64,000 bases of DNA, taken from NCBI RefSeq assembly GCF_003985145.1, contig NZ_ML133521.1, positions 1,178,001 through 1,242,000 on the forward strand, written 5' to 3'. The notes below the pieces were generated by a model. That model saw only the letters and a program-made list of their open reading frames with translations. It had not been told where the DNA came from and ran no database searches. This document shows, in pieces, positions 44,590 through 53,440 of this stretch (position 1 is the first letter of the stretch; each line of letters opens with the position of its first letter). The position numbers and the translations under genes were made by a program. This DNA is from Rhizobium anhuiense. Its GTDB lineage: Bacteria > Pseudomonadota > Alphaproteobacteria > Rhizobiales > Rhizobiaceae.

Positions 44590-46131
44590 ATGTCGGAACG
44601 ACTTGAATCTGCCCGTTCTGGTGAAACGCCCGCCATCGTCTGGCTCGGCTTTCTGGCGATGTGCGTCGGCATGTTCATGGCGATCCTCGACGTCCAGGTG
44701 GTGGCGACATCGCTGCCGACCATTCAGTCGGCGCTCGGCATCGATCCGGATCAGATGAGCTGGATACAGACGGCCTATCTCATCGCCGAAGTGGTGGCGA
44801 TCCCGCTCACCGGCCTGTTGACGCGGCTTCTGACGATGCGGTGGCTGTTCGTCACCGCCATCAGCCTGTTCGTCGCCGCCTCCGCCGGCTGCGCGGCCAG
44901 CGGCAGTTTCGGTGAGCTGGTCGCCTGGCGGGTGCTGCAGGGTTTTTCCGGTGGAACCCTGATCCCCTCGGTATTTTCAGCCGTGTTCATCCTCTTTCCG
45001 AACGAGCGACAGGCGCTGGCGACGACCATCGCCGGCGTGCTGGCGGTGCTGGCGCCGACCGTCGGGCCGATCGTCGGCGGATGGTTGACGCAGACCTATT
45101 CCTGGCATTGGCTGTTCCTGATCAACATCATCCCCGGCATCGTCTCGGCAATTCTGGCGGCGCGCTTCCTGCCGCGGCAGGCGGCCGATCCGTCCGAGCT
45201 TGGGCATCTCGACGTTCTGTCGCTTCTCTTGATGGCGACCGCGTTGACGAGCCTGGAACTCAGCCTGAAAGAGGCGCCGACCAGCGGCTGGACCTCGGCC
45301 TATGTGCTCGGCCTGCTGGCCCTCTGTCTTGCGTCGGGAGGCGCGTTCATAGGGCGAACGCTCTACCGAAGCCGGCCGATCGTCGATCTCGGCAATTTCG
45401 GCGACCGGAACTTTCTCGTCGGCTCGGTGCTGAGCTTCGTGCTCGGCATCGGCCTCTTCGGCTCGGTTTATCTCATGCCGGTCTTTCTCGCTTTCATCAG
45501 GGGACATGACGCGCTCGCAATCGGCATGACGATGCTGGTCACCGGCATTGCGCAACTGATCACCGCGCCGATCGCGGTGGCGCTGGAGAAGCGCATGGAT
45601 GCGCGGCTGCTGTCGGCCGCCGGTTTCGCCCTGTTTGCGATCGGTGTCGGAATGAGCGCGTTTCAGGATCCCCGCTCCGATTATGACGCGATGTTCTGGC
45701 CGCAGGTCGTGCGCGGCGTCGCCATCATGTTCTGCCTGCTGCCGCCGACGCGGCTGGCGCTCGGCACGCTTCCGCCGGATCGCATCCCCGATGCGAGCGG
45801 TCTTTTCAATCTGATGCGCAATCTCGGCGGGGCGATCGGCATCGCGCTGATCGACACCATCATCTACACGCGCTCGGAACCGCTGGGACAAAGCCTCTGG
45901 ACCCGTCTTCAAACCGGCGATATCGAGGCTGCGACATTTGTCGGCGCACCTCTCCAGGCCATATCGGGACATAGCGGCAGCTTCGATGCGGACACGACGG
46001 CGGTGCTCGATCCGCTGGTCCAGACCGCGGCAAGCGTCCAGGCGATCAACGAAGCCTGGCTGGTCATCGCCGTCATGACCGGCTGCGCCCTGCTCTCAGT
46101 CCCCTTCGCCAGGCGGCCGGCGTCAACGTGA
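44590..46131 (+). CDS. DHA2-family multidrug efflux transporter (EmrB-like)
   Basis: 513 residues from MSERLESARSG, with about 14 hydrophobic helices. The EmrB/QacA signature appears as MFMAILDVQVVATSLPTI near the N-terminus and VLAPTVGPIVGGWLT in helix 5. No EmrA-type membrane-fusion partner is adjacent, so it may use one encoded elsewhere or act alone. Expected to export hydrophobic toxic compounds by proton antiport. Confidence 0.87.
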   Translation: MSERLESARSGETPAIVWLGFLAMCVGMFMAILDVQVVATSLPTIQSALGIDPDQMSWIQTAYLIAEVVAIPLTGLLTRLLTMRWLFVTAISLFVAASAGCAASGSFGELVAWRVLQGFSGGTLIPSVFSAVFILFPNERQALATTIAGVLAVLAPTVGPIVGGWLTQTYSWHWLFLINIIPGIVSAILAARFLPRQAADPSELGHLDVLSLLLMATALTSLELSLKEAPTSGWTSAYVLGLLALCLASGGAFIGRTLYRSRPIVDLGNFGDRNFLVGSVLSFVLGIGLFGSVYLMPVFLAFIRGHDALAIGMTMLVTGIAQLITAPIAVALEKRMDARLLSAAGFALFAIGVGMSAFQDPRSDYDAMFWPQVVRGVAIMFCLLPPTRLALGTLPPDRIPDASGLFNLMRNLGGAIGIALIDTIIYTRSEPLGQSLWTRLQTGDIEAATFVGAPLQAISGHSGSFDADTTAVLDPLVQTAASVQAINEAWLVIAVMTGCALLSVPFARRPAST

Positions 46132-46236
46132 AAACCAAGGTGATAAGTTGCCGATCTTCCGATCGCCGGTAAGATTTCTCTCAATCATTTTGCGTCATCC
46201 TCCAGTTCCCCTCTGAAGCCAATCGACGAGATCTCA

Positions 46237-49200
46237 ATGGCCCCGGACCTTACGCGCAGTTTTCAAATGCCCCGACGCGAGGAGCTTGGCCTCGTCACGA
46301 TCAGCAACGGGTCCGGCCTGTCGGTATCGGCCCTGCCGAACGGCACGCTGTTTGCCATCGAATATGCCGACGACAAGGGATCGGTGCAGATCAACCAGAT
46401 CCAGGGCTCGCCGCTGTTTGGCGGCATCGGTCGCCTTTATCTGCGCATCGGCGGCGCGGCACCCGAGGTCGTCGAGATTGTCGGGCCACGCGCCAATGGC
46501 GGCTTCGGGCACGATGTGACGAGCCTTTCCTGGAGCGGCGAAACAGGCGATATCGGCTACGCCGTCCGTCTTGAGCTGCATCCTTCCGAAACGGCCTGGT
46601 TCTGGCGCGTCTCCATCCGGCATCTGAAGGAGGGAACGCTGCCGGCGGATCTGGTGCTGATCCAGGACGTCGGTCTCGGCGATCGCGGCTTCCTGATGAA
46701 CAGCGAAGCCTATGCCTCGCAATATGTCGATCACCATATTGCCGATCATCAGACATTCGGCCCTGTGGTGATGAACCGGCAAAATCTCAAGCAGTCGGGC
46801 GCCCGCAATCCCTGGCTCGCGCAGGGCTGCGTCGATGGCGCGGCTGCCTATGCCACGGATGCGATCCAGCTGGTGCAGGCGAAGAACCGTCTCGATGATC
46901 TGCTGGTCGGCCCCTTCGGCACCAGCCTGCCAAGCAAACGGCGCCAGCAGGAGACGGCATGTCCCGCCATCCAGTCGAAAGCGCTCTCCGTGCCGGCAAG
47001 CGGTGTGACCGCGACCTTCTTTGCCGTCTTTGCCGCCGATCATCCCGAGGCGTCGAGCGATGCCGATCTTTCGCGGCTCGATGGGCTGGCGACGACGGAC
47101 AATACGGCCGCCGATATCGCAGAGGCGGCGCCGGTGCGCAGCCTGCTGCAGGATGCCGCCCTGCTGAAGGCCGAAACGCTCGACAAAAACGCGATCAGCC
47201 AGCTTTATCCCCAGCGCAGCCTCGAAGAGCGGGGCGGCGGAAAGCTGTTGTCGTTTTTTGTCTCCGACGGCGTTTTGAACCGCCATGTCGTGCTGCGCGA
47301 CAAGGAACTCATGGTGGCCCGCCGCCACGGCGCGATCGTTCGTAGCGGCCAGAATATGCTGCTCGACGATGCGACGCTTGCCGCGACCTGCTGGATGCAG
47401 GGCATTTTCGCCGCGCAGCTGACGATCGGCAACACCTCCTTTCACAAACTCTTTTCCGTGTCCCGCGACCCCTACAATCTGACGCGCGCCAGCGGGCTGC
47501 GCATCATGGCGGATCTTGGCGCCGGCTGGCAGCTGCTGGCGGTGCCGTCGGCTTTCGAAATGGGTCTCAGCGATTGCCGCTGGATCTATCGCCTCCCCGA
47601 ACGCACGATCATCGTTTCGGCGGTCGCCTCCGGCGAGGATGCGGCGATGCAGTGGACCATTTCCGTCGAGGGCACGCCGTGCCGCTTCCTGGTGTTCGGC
47701 CATGTCGTGCTCGGCGAGCGCGAATATGATGCGGGCGGCCAGATCGAATTCGACACCTCGGGCAAACGCATCCTTTTCCGGCCGGACCCGGCCTGGCTCT
47801 GGGGCGAGCGTTATCCCGATGCCAGCTATTGGCTGGTAAGTTCGACACCCGAGGCCATCGAGGAGATCGGCGGCGACGAACTGCTTTATAGCGATGGGGT
47901 GGCGCGCAACGGCGCCTTCGTCGCGCTCCGATCCCGACCGACGCAGGTGCTTTCCTTCGCCGTCGTCGGTTCGATGACCGATGCGGCGGAAGCCGAGCAC
48001 CTGGCGCAACGCTATGAGGCCGGCGTCACCGACGAGGCCATGCTTGCGCCGGCATCAAGATTCTGGCGCAACGCCGTGCGCGGCGTAACGATCGGCAGCA
48101 CCTTGCCTGATCTTGCGGCGCAGACGGCCCTGCTGCCCTGGCTCGCGCATGATGCCATCGTTCATCTGAGCGTGCCGCATGGCCTCGAACAATATACCGG
48201 CGCTGCCTGGGGTACACGCGACGCCTGCCAGGGTCCGATCGAATTCCTGCTCGCCTATGAGCATGATCGCGAGGCCAAAGAGGTGCTGAAGACCGTCTTC
48301 AGCGAACAATACCTGGAGAAAGGCGACTGGCCGCAATGGTTCATGCTGGAGCCCTATGCCAATATCCGGGCGGGCGATAGCCACGGCGATATCGTCGTCT
48401 GGCCGCTGAAGGCGCTCTGCGACTATATCGAGGCGACCGGCGATCTCGCCATCCTCGACGAGAAAGTCTCCTGGCGCGATGAAAAGACGATGGCCAGGGC
48501 GAGGGAAGCCGATACCATCGCCATCCATGTCGAGAAGCTGCTCGATACCGTCCGCGAAGCTTTCATCCCGGGAACGCATCTGATCCGCTACGGCGAGGGA
48601 GACTGGAACGATTCTTTGCAGCCGGCCGATCCGCATCTGCGCGACTGGATGGTCAGCAGCTGGACCGTCGCCCTGCTCTACGAGCAGATCGTCCGCTATT
48701 CCGCGATCCTGCGCCGCCTTGGCCATGGTGATAAGGCCAAGGGCTTGAGGAAGATCGCAACGGCGATGCGCCGGGATTTCAACCGCCATCTCGTGCGTGA
48801 CGGCGTCGTTGCCGGCTACGGCATCTTCGATCCCGCCCATGACGGCGTCGAATTGCTGCTGCATCCGAGCGATCGGCGCACCGGCCTGCACTTCTCGCTG
48901 ATCTCGATGACGCAGGCAATGCTCGGCGGCCTGTTCACGCCGGCGCAGAGACGCGATCATATGAAGCTGATTAAAGAGCATCTGCTCTTCCCCGACGGCG
49001 TGCGGCTGATGGAGAAGCCGGCGACCTATGCCGGCGGACCCGAGACGCTGTTTCGCCGAGCCGAATCCTCCTCCTTCTTCGGCCGCGAGATCGGCTTGAT
49101 GTATGTGCATGCGCATCTGCGCTATTGCGAAACGCTGGCGCTGGAGGCCGAGATGGAAGAGCTCTGGAAGGCGATCGCCGTCGTCAATCCGATTTCGATC

Positions 49201-49524
49201 ACGTCAGCGCTGCCGCATGCGTCGCTGCGCCAGCGCAATACCTATTTCAGCAGCAGCGATGCGGCTTTCCATGACCGCTACCAGGCGGCGGCCGAATGGG
49301 AGCGTGTCAAGGCGGGAGAGATCGCCGTCGACGGCGGATGGCGCATCTATTCGAGCGGCCCCGGCCTCTACACCAGGAGCTTCGTCGAAAATATCCTGGG
49401 CTTCAAACGGCGCTTCGGCCGGCGCAAACGCAAGCCGCTTCTTCCGGCGATCCACGCTTCCGTCGATCTGCACACCGACCACGCCGCCTGGCGGCGGCTG
49501 ATGAAGCCGAAGCCTGAGCTGTAA
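46237..49524 (+). CDS. GH94-type glycoside phosphorylase, probable 1,2-beta-oligoglucan phosphorylase
   Basis: 1095 residues without a signal peptide. The GH94 (alpha/alpha)6 barrel is marked by WGTRDACQGPIEFLLAYEHD near 655 and the catalytic-Asp segment YGEGDWNDSLQP near 785; the N-terminal half is a beta-sandwich. Length near 1,100 residues fits 1,2-beta-oligoglucan phosphorylases better than the ~800-residue cellobiose phosphorylases. Such an enzyme would recover glucose-1-phosphate from beta-1,2-glucans, which rhizobia make in quantity as cyclic glucan. Substrate is inferred from length and motif only. Confidence 0.75.
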   Translation: MAPDLTRSFQMPRREELGLVTISNGSGLSVSALPNGTLFAIEYADDKGSVQINQIQGSPLFGGIGRLYLRIGGAAPEVVEIVGPRANGGFGHDVTSLSWSGETGDIGYAVRLELHPSETAWFWRVSIRHLKEGTLPADLVLIQDVGLGDRGFLMNSEAYASQYVDHHIADHQTFGPVVMNRQNLKQSGARNPWLAQGCVDGAAAYATDAIQLVQAKNRLDDLLVGPFGTSLPSKRRQQETACPAIQSKALSVPASGVTATFFAVFAADHPEASSDADLSRLDGLATTDNTAADIAEAAPVRSLLQDAALLKAETLDKNAISQLYPQRSLEERGGGKLLSFFVSDGVLNRHVVLRDKELMVARRHGAIVRSGQNMLLDDATLAATCWMQGIFAAQLTIGNTSFHKLFSVSRDPYNLTRASGLRIMADLGAGWQLLAVPSAFEMGLSDCRWIYRLPERTIIVSAVASGEDAAMQWTISVEGTPCRFLVFGHVVLGEREYDAGGQIEFDTSGKRILFRPDPAWLWGERYPDASYWLVSSTPEAIEEIGGDELLYSDGVARNGAFVALRSRPTQVLSFAVVGSMTDAAEAEHLAQRYEAGVTDEAMLAPASRFWRNAVRGVTIGSTLPDLAAQTALLPWLAHDAIVHLSVPHGLEQYTGAAWGTRDACQGPIEFLLAYEHDREAKEVLKTVFSEQYLEKGDWPQWFMLEPYANIRAGDSHGDIVVWPLKALCDYIEATGDLAILDEKVSWRDEKTMARAREADTIAIHVEKLLDTVREAFIPGTHLIRYGEGDWNDSLQPADPHLRDWMVSSWTVALLYEQIVRYSAILRRLGHGDKAKGLRKIATAMRRDFNRHLVRDGVVAGYGIFDPAHDGVELLLHPSDRRTGLHFSLISMTQAMLGGLFTPAQRRDHMKLIKEHLLFPDGVRLMEKPATYAGGPETLFRRAESSSFFGREIGLMYVHAHLRYCETLALEAEMEELWKAIAVVNPISITSALPHASLRQRNTYFSSSDAAFHDRYQAAAEWERVKAGEIAVDGGWRIYSSGPGLYTRSFVENILGFKRRFGRRKRKPLLPAIHASVDLHTDHAAWRRLMKPKPEL

Positions 49525-49530
49525 AAAGGA

Positions 49531-50274
49531 TTATACCGTAGCGTCGCGTAGCTCTTCGAAGCGCGCCGCACTTTTCGACAGGTGGGTTCGGATAGCCCGG
49601 CGTGCGGCGGCCTCCTCGCGGTCACGGATCGCCGCGAATATCGCGTGGTGTTCCCGGCGCATGCGTGCCGCATGGCGCTTGCGCTCGGCTGCCGTCATCT
49701 TGTCCAGGCGCGCCCATTGCCGCGGCACCATGATGTCCCCGAACGTATCGAAAAGGCGGCTGTAATAGGAGTTCTGCGTCGCGACCAGAATGGACCTGTG
49801 AAAGGCGTAATCCTCCTGCGCGCCGTATCCGCCCTCCTCGAGCGCCCTGTCGAGGGCATCGAGACGATCCTGCATGCGGTCGATGTCCTCCGACGTGCGC
49901 CGCAGCGCGGCAAGGCCGGCGGCTTCGTATTCGATCCCCATGCGCAGCTCCAGCACGCGCAGAACCTCGTCGATCGATTGCAGGTCGTTGGGAATGATGG
50001 AGAAGGATCGGGTCGTCGGATCGTTCGCGACGAAAGCCCCAAGGCCTTGCCGCGTGGTGATCAGGCCTTTCGCGCGCAGCGCGGCGAGCGCTTCGCGAAC
50101 GATCGTCCGGCTGACGCCGGTCGCCTGCATGATCGCCTGTTCGGTCGGCAGACGCTGGCCGGGTTTCAGGTCGCCGGACTCGATCTGCGCCGTCAACGTA
50201 TCCGCAAGGCCGCTGCGCAGGTTATTGGCCGGCTGCCGCATGGTGTTGAAGACCGCCTTGTCCCTGTCCGTCAT
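49531..50274 (-). CDS. FadR/GntR-family (FCD) transcriptional regulator
   Basis: 247 residues. N-terminal winged helix: LKPGQRLPTEQAIMQATGVSRTIVREALAALRAKGLITTRQG; C-terminal all-helical FCD domain with the metal-ligand pattern D...H (DYAFHRSILVAT) and later His in RREHHAIFAAI. FCD regulators usually sense organic acids or sugar acids. Convergent with the GH94 gene. A TNGTNNNACNA-type site sits before kduI, a possible distant target. Confidence 0.87.
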   Translation of the reverse strand: MTDRDKAVFNTMRQPANNLRSGLADTLTAQIESGDLKPGQRLPTEQAIMQATGVSRTIVREALAALRAKGLITTRQGLGAFVANDPTTRSFSIIPNDLQSIDEVLRVLELRMGIEYEAAGLAALRRTSEDIDRMQDRLDALDRALEEGGYGAQEDYAFHRSILVATQNSYYSRLFDTFGDIMVPRQWARLDKMTAAERKRHAARMRREHHAIFAAIRDREEAAARRAIRTHLSKSAARFEELRDATV

Positions 50275-50611
50275 CCCTATTGAATCCTGCGTGTCGATGC
50301 GGCTGCGCCGGCCTCATTTCCTTTTGCTAACGCATGCCGGCAGGAAAGGCAAAACGACGCCGGTCACGGCTCTGGCTTTTAGTTTGTGATTTCAAACCAG
50401 CGGCGGCCGAGTTGCGGCTAACTGGCCGAACAGACAATCCTTGCGCCTGAGGTTATTAGTGGCACTTCCTCCTTTCTAAAAGCAATGCAGTTTCGCTCTT
50501 CGACGAGTAAAGACGTGGTCTCATCGCAGTCGGCCGACCATGGTTTGTGATCAGCGGGCACTGCTGAAACGAGAGCCGTCACTGTTACGTCTTTATCTTC
50601 ACGAGAAAGGC
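50275..50611. other. Intergenic region without recognised gene
   Basis: 337 bases between the GntR start and the acetyltransferase stop. One inverted repeat, GTTTG-TGATTT-CAAAC at 50382-50397, could be a regulator site. The composition is less GC-rich than flanking genes. I found no coding sequence, RNA gene or terminator that I can support. Confidence 0.4.
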
Positions 50612-51169
50612 CTAGACCTCGCGGGACGGAAGCAATGCCTGGGCTGCAAATTCGTCTTTCGTGATCTCGTAAAAGACGTGGAGGACTGGCGTTCCGTCAG
50701 GCATTCTGATGATTTCCGTCTCTTCGATCAGGCGCGTGCCGAGCTTTTCAGTTGCCCGGCGCGAACGCATGCTTGCCTCCGCAATGCGGAAGTAGACAGT
50801 ATCGACGAACCGGAATGCGTGACTCATCAAAATCCGCTTAATTTCGCGGTTCCAAGCGCCGCCCCAATAATCCCTGGCGAGATAGGACCAACCGATTTCC
50901 GCCTTGGAAGATTTCACATTGGGCATGTTAAAGCGAGACGAACCAATGATCCGGTTCGCAGCCTTGTCTATCACGGCCAGCGCCCCGCCTGAATCAAGGG
51001 CGGCATTAAAAAGCTCAATGAAAACGTCTTTCCGCCAGCGATTTGATGCCGGATGCAACTCCCAAAGCAGCGGATCGGATGCGACCGCATAAAGTGCGTC
51101 AAAATCCCCTTGGGTAAGCGGACGAATATGGACGCGCTGATTTTCGAAAACCGGTTGCCTGTCAAACAT
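50612..51169 (-). CDS. GNAT-family N-acetyltransferase (RimJ/RimL-like)
   Basis: 185 residues. RPLTQGDFDALYAVASDPLLWELHP is the usual N-terminal motif; the acetyl-CoA loop is degenerate (ARDYWGGAWNREIKRILMSHAF) and EASMRSRRATEKLGTRLIE is motif B. Probably acetylates a small amine or peptide N-terminus. No clear partner; it lies at the edge of the arsenic-type patch. The region from here to 53400 is somewhat AT-richer, suggesting acquisition. Confidence 0.8.
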   Translation of the reverse strand: MFDRQPVFENQRVHIRPLTQGDFDALYAVASDPLLWELHPASNRWRKDVFIELFNAALDSGGALAVIDKAANRIIGSSRFNMPNVKSSKAEIGWSYLARDYWGGAWNREIKRILMSHAFRFVDTVYFRIAEASMRSRRATEKLGTRLIEETEIIRMPDGTPVLHVFYEITKDEFAAQALLPSREV

Positions 51170-51247
51170 GTTTGCCTTCTTGAAAATTCTGCGGAAGTCG
51201 AACGAATGTTAATGGAGAATCGCCGGGCGACATAAATATACCACGAC

Positions 51248-51349
51248 CACATTTCGCCTTCAGCGCTCAGACGCGCAATCGTGGATGCCGCCTATGCCGC
51301 GGCCCTCGCAGCTGGAGGAGTGGACAATGGTGCGGTCGCCTTGGCATAG
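51248..51349 (+). pseudogene. Decayed fragment of a VOC/glyoxalase-family gene
   Basis: In one frame the sequence reads HISPSALRRAIVDAAYAAAL followed by AAGGVDNGAVALA and a stop. The AxVDAxYAAALAAGGxDNG pattern is characteristic of the C-terminal half of VOC-family (glyoxalase-like) proteins. There is no start or N-terminal domain, and the frame breaks where the family continues into its metal-binding strand. A relic, not an active gene. Confidence 0.55.
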
Positions 51350-51460
51350 GTTTCCGGTCGCAGGTGTCGGTCTATCATCAGCATCATCTCGTGAATCGTA
51401 ACGCTGGGCGGAGCTCTTCGCCATGTTTTCCGCCGGCATCACCACGGATAGCGGCGGCCA

Positions 51461-52504
51461 TCAGCGTCGCTTCATTGCCCTGACGATATAGGCGGCATCC
51501 GGGCCGACGCCGCGCAGGGTGGCGGACGCAAGATTACGCTGATTGGGGATGCCGACAAAGAACAGACCCGGTACCAGATCGGCAACCCCGTTGTGCTGCC
51601 TGGGCCGGCCGTCGACATCGAGCGCGCCCAGCAGCTCTGCGAGGAAGCTGGCCGTGGGGCGGTAGCCGGTCGCATAGATCACGGCATCAATCTCATTCTC
51701 CTCGCCATCCGGCCAAGCGACCCCGTTTTCGGTATAGCGGCTGAACATCGCGCGGTGTCGCGGACGGCCCGCCGCGATGATGGCCTTATAAGTGCCGTTA
51801 TCGAGAACCGGCGTTCCCTCGCCATTGAACAGGCGGGTGCGGTCAAAGCGCGTCAGCCAGAGCCAATAGTGCAGGTCCACGCCAAGCACGCGCGCAGGCA
51901 GATATTTGATTGGTTGCCGCGTGGCGAGGGTCACGTCCGCGCAATCCGCCAGCTCGGCCGCGATCTGGACAGCGGAGTTGCCCCCTCCCACCACAACGAT
52001 GCGCTTTCCCTCGTATCCTGTCGGGTTACGGTAGGCGTAGGCGTGGAGGGTTGTTCCCTTGAATGTGTTTTCGCCGGGTATCTTCGGCCAGTTTGGCGTG
52101 GCGAAACCGCCTGCTGCGACGATCACGTTGGCAGCTTCGAACACGTTGCCGCCATCGTTCAGAGCCGTGAATAGCTGACCATCATGCCGCACCGATACGA
52201 TGTTGCAGCGCGTGCGGATTGGGAAGCCGAAACGGTCGGCATAGGCCGCAAGATAGGCGCTGACCTCATTCTTGCGCGGACATTCACCTGCCGCCTTGGG
52301 GAAGGCCATTCCGGGCAACTCGGAGAAGCGCCGCGGCGAAAAGAGTGTGAGGCTGTCATAATAGAGGTTCCACGCTCCACCGACGGCGTCGGACGCTTCC
52401 AGAACAAGGAAGTTCAGACCCGCGCGTTGTAGGTGCCAGGCGGCCGCGAGCCCCGCCTGACCTGCGCCGATGACCAGTGCATCCAGATTTTGAACAGCTG
52501 TCAT
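51461..52504 (-). CDS. Flavin-containing NAD(P)H monooxygenase, ArsO-like
   Basis: 347 residues with two dinucleotide folds: FAD motif VIGAGQAGLAAAWHL at the N-terminus and NAD(P) motif VVVGGGNSAVQIAAEL near 170, separated by the FMO-type FKGTTLHAYAY. The short length and overall layout match ArsO-type monooxygenases in arsenic gene clusters, and an ArsR-type repressor lies upstream. No arsenate reductase or arsenite pump is present, so the arsenic role is only contextual; a CzcO-like or other FMO role is possible. Confidence 0.78.
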   Translation of the reverse strand: MTAVQNLDALVIGAGQAGLAAAWHLQRAGLNFLVLEASDAVGGAWNLYYDSLTLFSPRRFSELPGMAFPKAAGECPRKNEVSAYLAAYADRFGFPIRTRCNIVSVRHDGQLFTALNDGGNVFEAANVIVAAGGFATPNWPKIPGENTFKGTTLHAYAYRNPTGYEGKRIVVVGGGNSAVQIAAELADCADVTLATRQPIKYLPARVLGVDLHYWLWLTRFDRTRLFNGEGTPVLDNGTYKAIIAAGRPRHRAMFSRYTENGVAWPDGEENEIDAVIYATGYRPTASFLAELLGALDVDGRPRQHNGVADLVPGLFFVGIPNQRNLASATLRGVGPDAAYIVRAMKRR

Positions 52505-52823
52505 TTGGAAAATACCTCTTTTGCAACCTACGTCGCGATAAGCGTTCTTCAGAATGGAGAGGGAGCGTAGAAATTCCTGATCCCGACCACAGGGTGGTCA
52601 CAGCAGGCCGCGAACCTCCCGAGCGATTGCACGCGTCGGCAAGATGGATCGGTGCGGTAGAGATGCGCCGCCAAGAAGGACTGGAATGCCAGTGCTTGTG
52701 CAGCTCATGAAAGTTGTCGCGGCGATCAACATGGCGCGCCTGCGATCCGAGGCTGCACGGGAGCAATAAATAGTACATGCATCTGTGCGTCCTTATGCAT
52801 ATTTATGGCAAAACTCTATCGAT
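52505..52823. other. Intergenic region between arsR-like and monooxygenase genes
   Basis: 319 bases. Near 52771-52808 are repeated ATGCA/TGCAT half-sites that echo those before the arsR-like gene, so an operator for the monooxygenase is possible. Open frames of up to about 100 codons here show no recognisable protein. It may hold decayed genes. Confidence 0.35.
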
Positions 52824-53195
52824 CTATCGCGGCTTGGCCGGGCAACACAGCGGCAGCAGAGCTCTGAGCTGGCCCAGGATTGCCTCAAAGCGCTGGACGC
52901 TGGCGGAAGCGTCAAGTTCATAGAACACATGCCGCCCTTCCTGGCTGGCGCACACGATCCCCCCGCGTTCGAGCACTTGGAGATGCCGAGAGATCACCGA
53001 GCGGTCCTGCGGAAGCTCTTCGGCGATGGCACCAACATCCGATCGGCCCTTTCGGATCAGGACCAATATGATCTCGATGCGGACGGGTTCGCACAGAGCG
53101 CGGAAGAACTGCGCATCGAGGATGCGGGCAATTTTGTCGGCCGCAGCTTGGCGACTCATAGAGGAGCTATCGATTGTGGTGGAATTCTGCGTCAT
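52824..53195 (-). CDS. ArsR-family transcriptional repressor
   Basis: 123 residues from MTQNSTT. Winged helix: FRALCEPVRIEIILVLIRKG, VGAIAEELPQDRSVISRHLQVLERGGIV, then EGRHVFYELD. The classical ELCVCDL arsenic site is absent; Cys residues occur before helix 3 (LCEP), in the wing (VCAS) and as a C-terminal CC pair (LLPLCCPAKPR), so metal or metalloid sensing could use a different site. Expected to repress itself and the downstream monooxygenase. Confidence 0.83.
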   Translation of the reverse strand: MTQNSTTIDSSSMSRQAAADKIARILDAQFFRALCEPVRIEIILVLIRKGRSDVGAIAEELPQDRSVISRHLQVLERGGIVCASQEGRHVFYELDASASVQRFEAILGQLRALLPLCCPAKPR

Positions 53196-53206
53196 TAAGA
53201 ATGTAT

Positions 53207-53216
53207 ATGTGCACAT
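53207..53216. promoter_or_regulatory. Candidate ArsR operator
   Basis: ATGTGCACAT, a perfect palindrome, followed by TCATGCAC, 11 bases upstream of the arsR-like ATG in an AT-rich stretch. ArsR repressors typically bind such palindromes over their own promoter. Confidence 0.45.
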
Positions 53217-53287
53217 TCATGCACGCGTCAATAGGTTAGGCGATGTAGTCACCCAAAAGTGGCGCCTGGGCTGTGCCAGCATAGGCG

Positions 53288-53407
53288 TTAGTCCTCCTCC
53301 AGCGCTTGTTCCTCACGCTCCGCCAAGCCCTCAAGCTCGCGATCGAGCAACGGCAGCTCTATGCCGACAGCGCCGCGTATCTTCTCAGACGCGCGGCGCT
53401 GTCGCAC
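53288..53407 (-). pseudogene. 39-codon remnant of an unidentified gene
   Basis: A short frame, VRQRRASEKIRGAVGIELPL then a charged LDRELEGLAEREEQALEED ending, is helical and protein-like in composition, yet begins at a GTG with no ribosome site right after a stop. It looks like the C-terminal tail of a larger lost protein. I do not recognise the parent. It separates the arsenic-type patch from the kdu operon. Confidence 0.3.
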
Positions 53408-53440
53408 TTTGAACTATGCAGTCGTCGTTCAATGGGCGGA

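Noticed and set aside
46234..48009. 591-codon open frame on the minus strand inside the GH94 gene
   Set aside because: Composition is that of a complementary-frame shadow; the GH94 frame carries real motifs over the full length.
52356..52778. Open frame of about 140 codons upstream of and overlapping the ArsO-like gene
   Set aside because: Overlaps the monooxygenase start in another frame, with no recognisable family or ribosome site.
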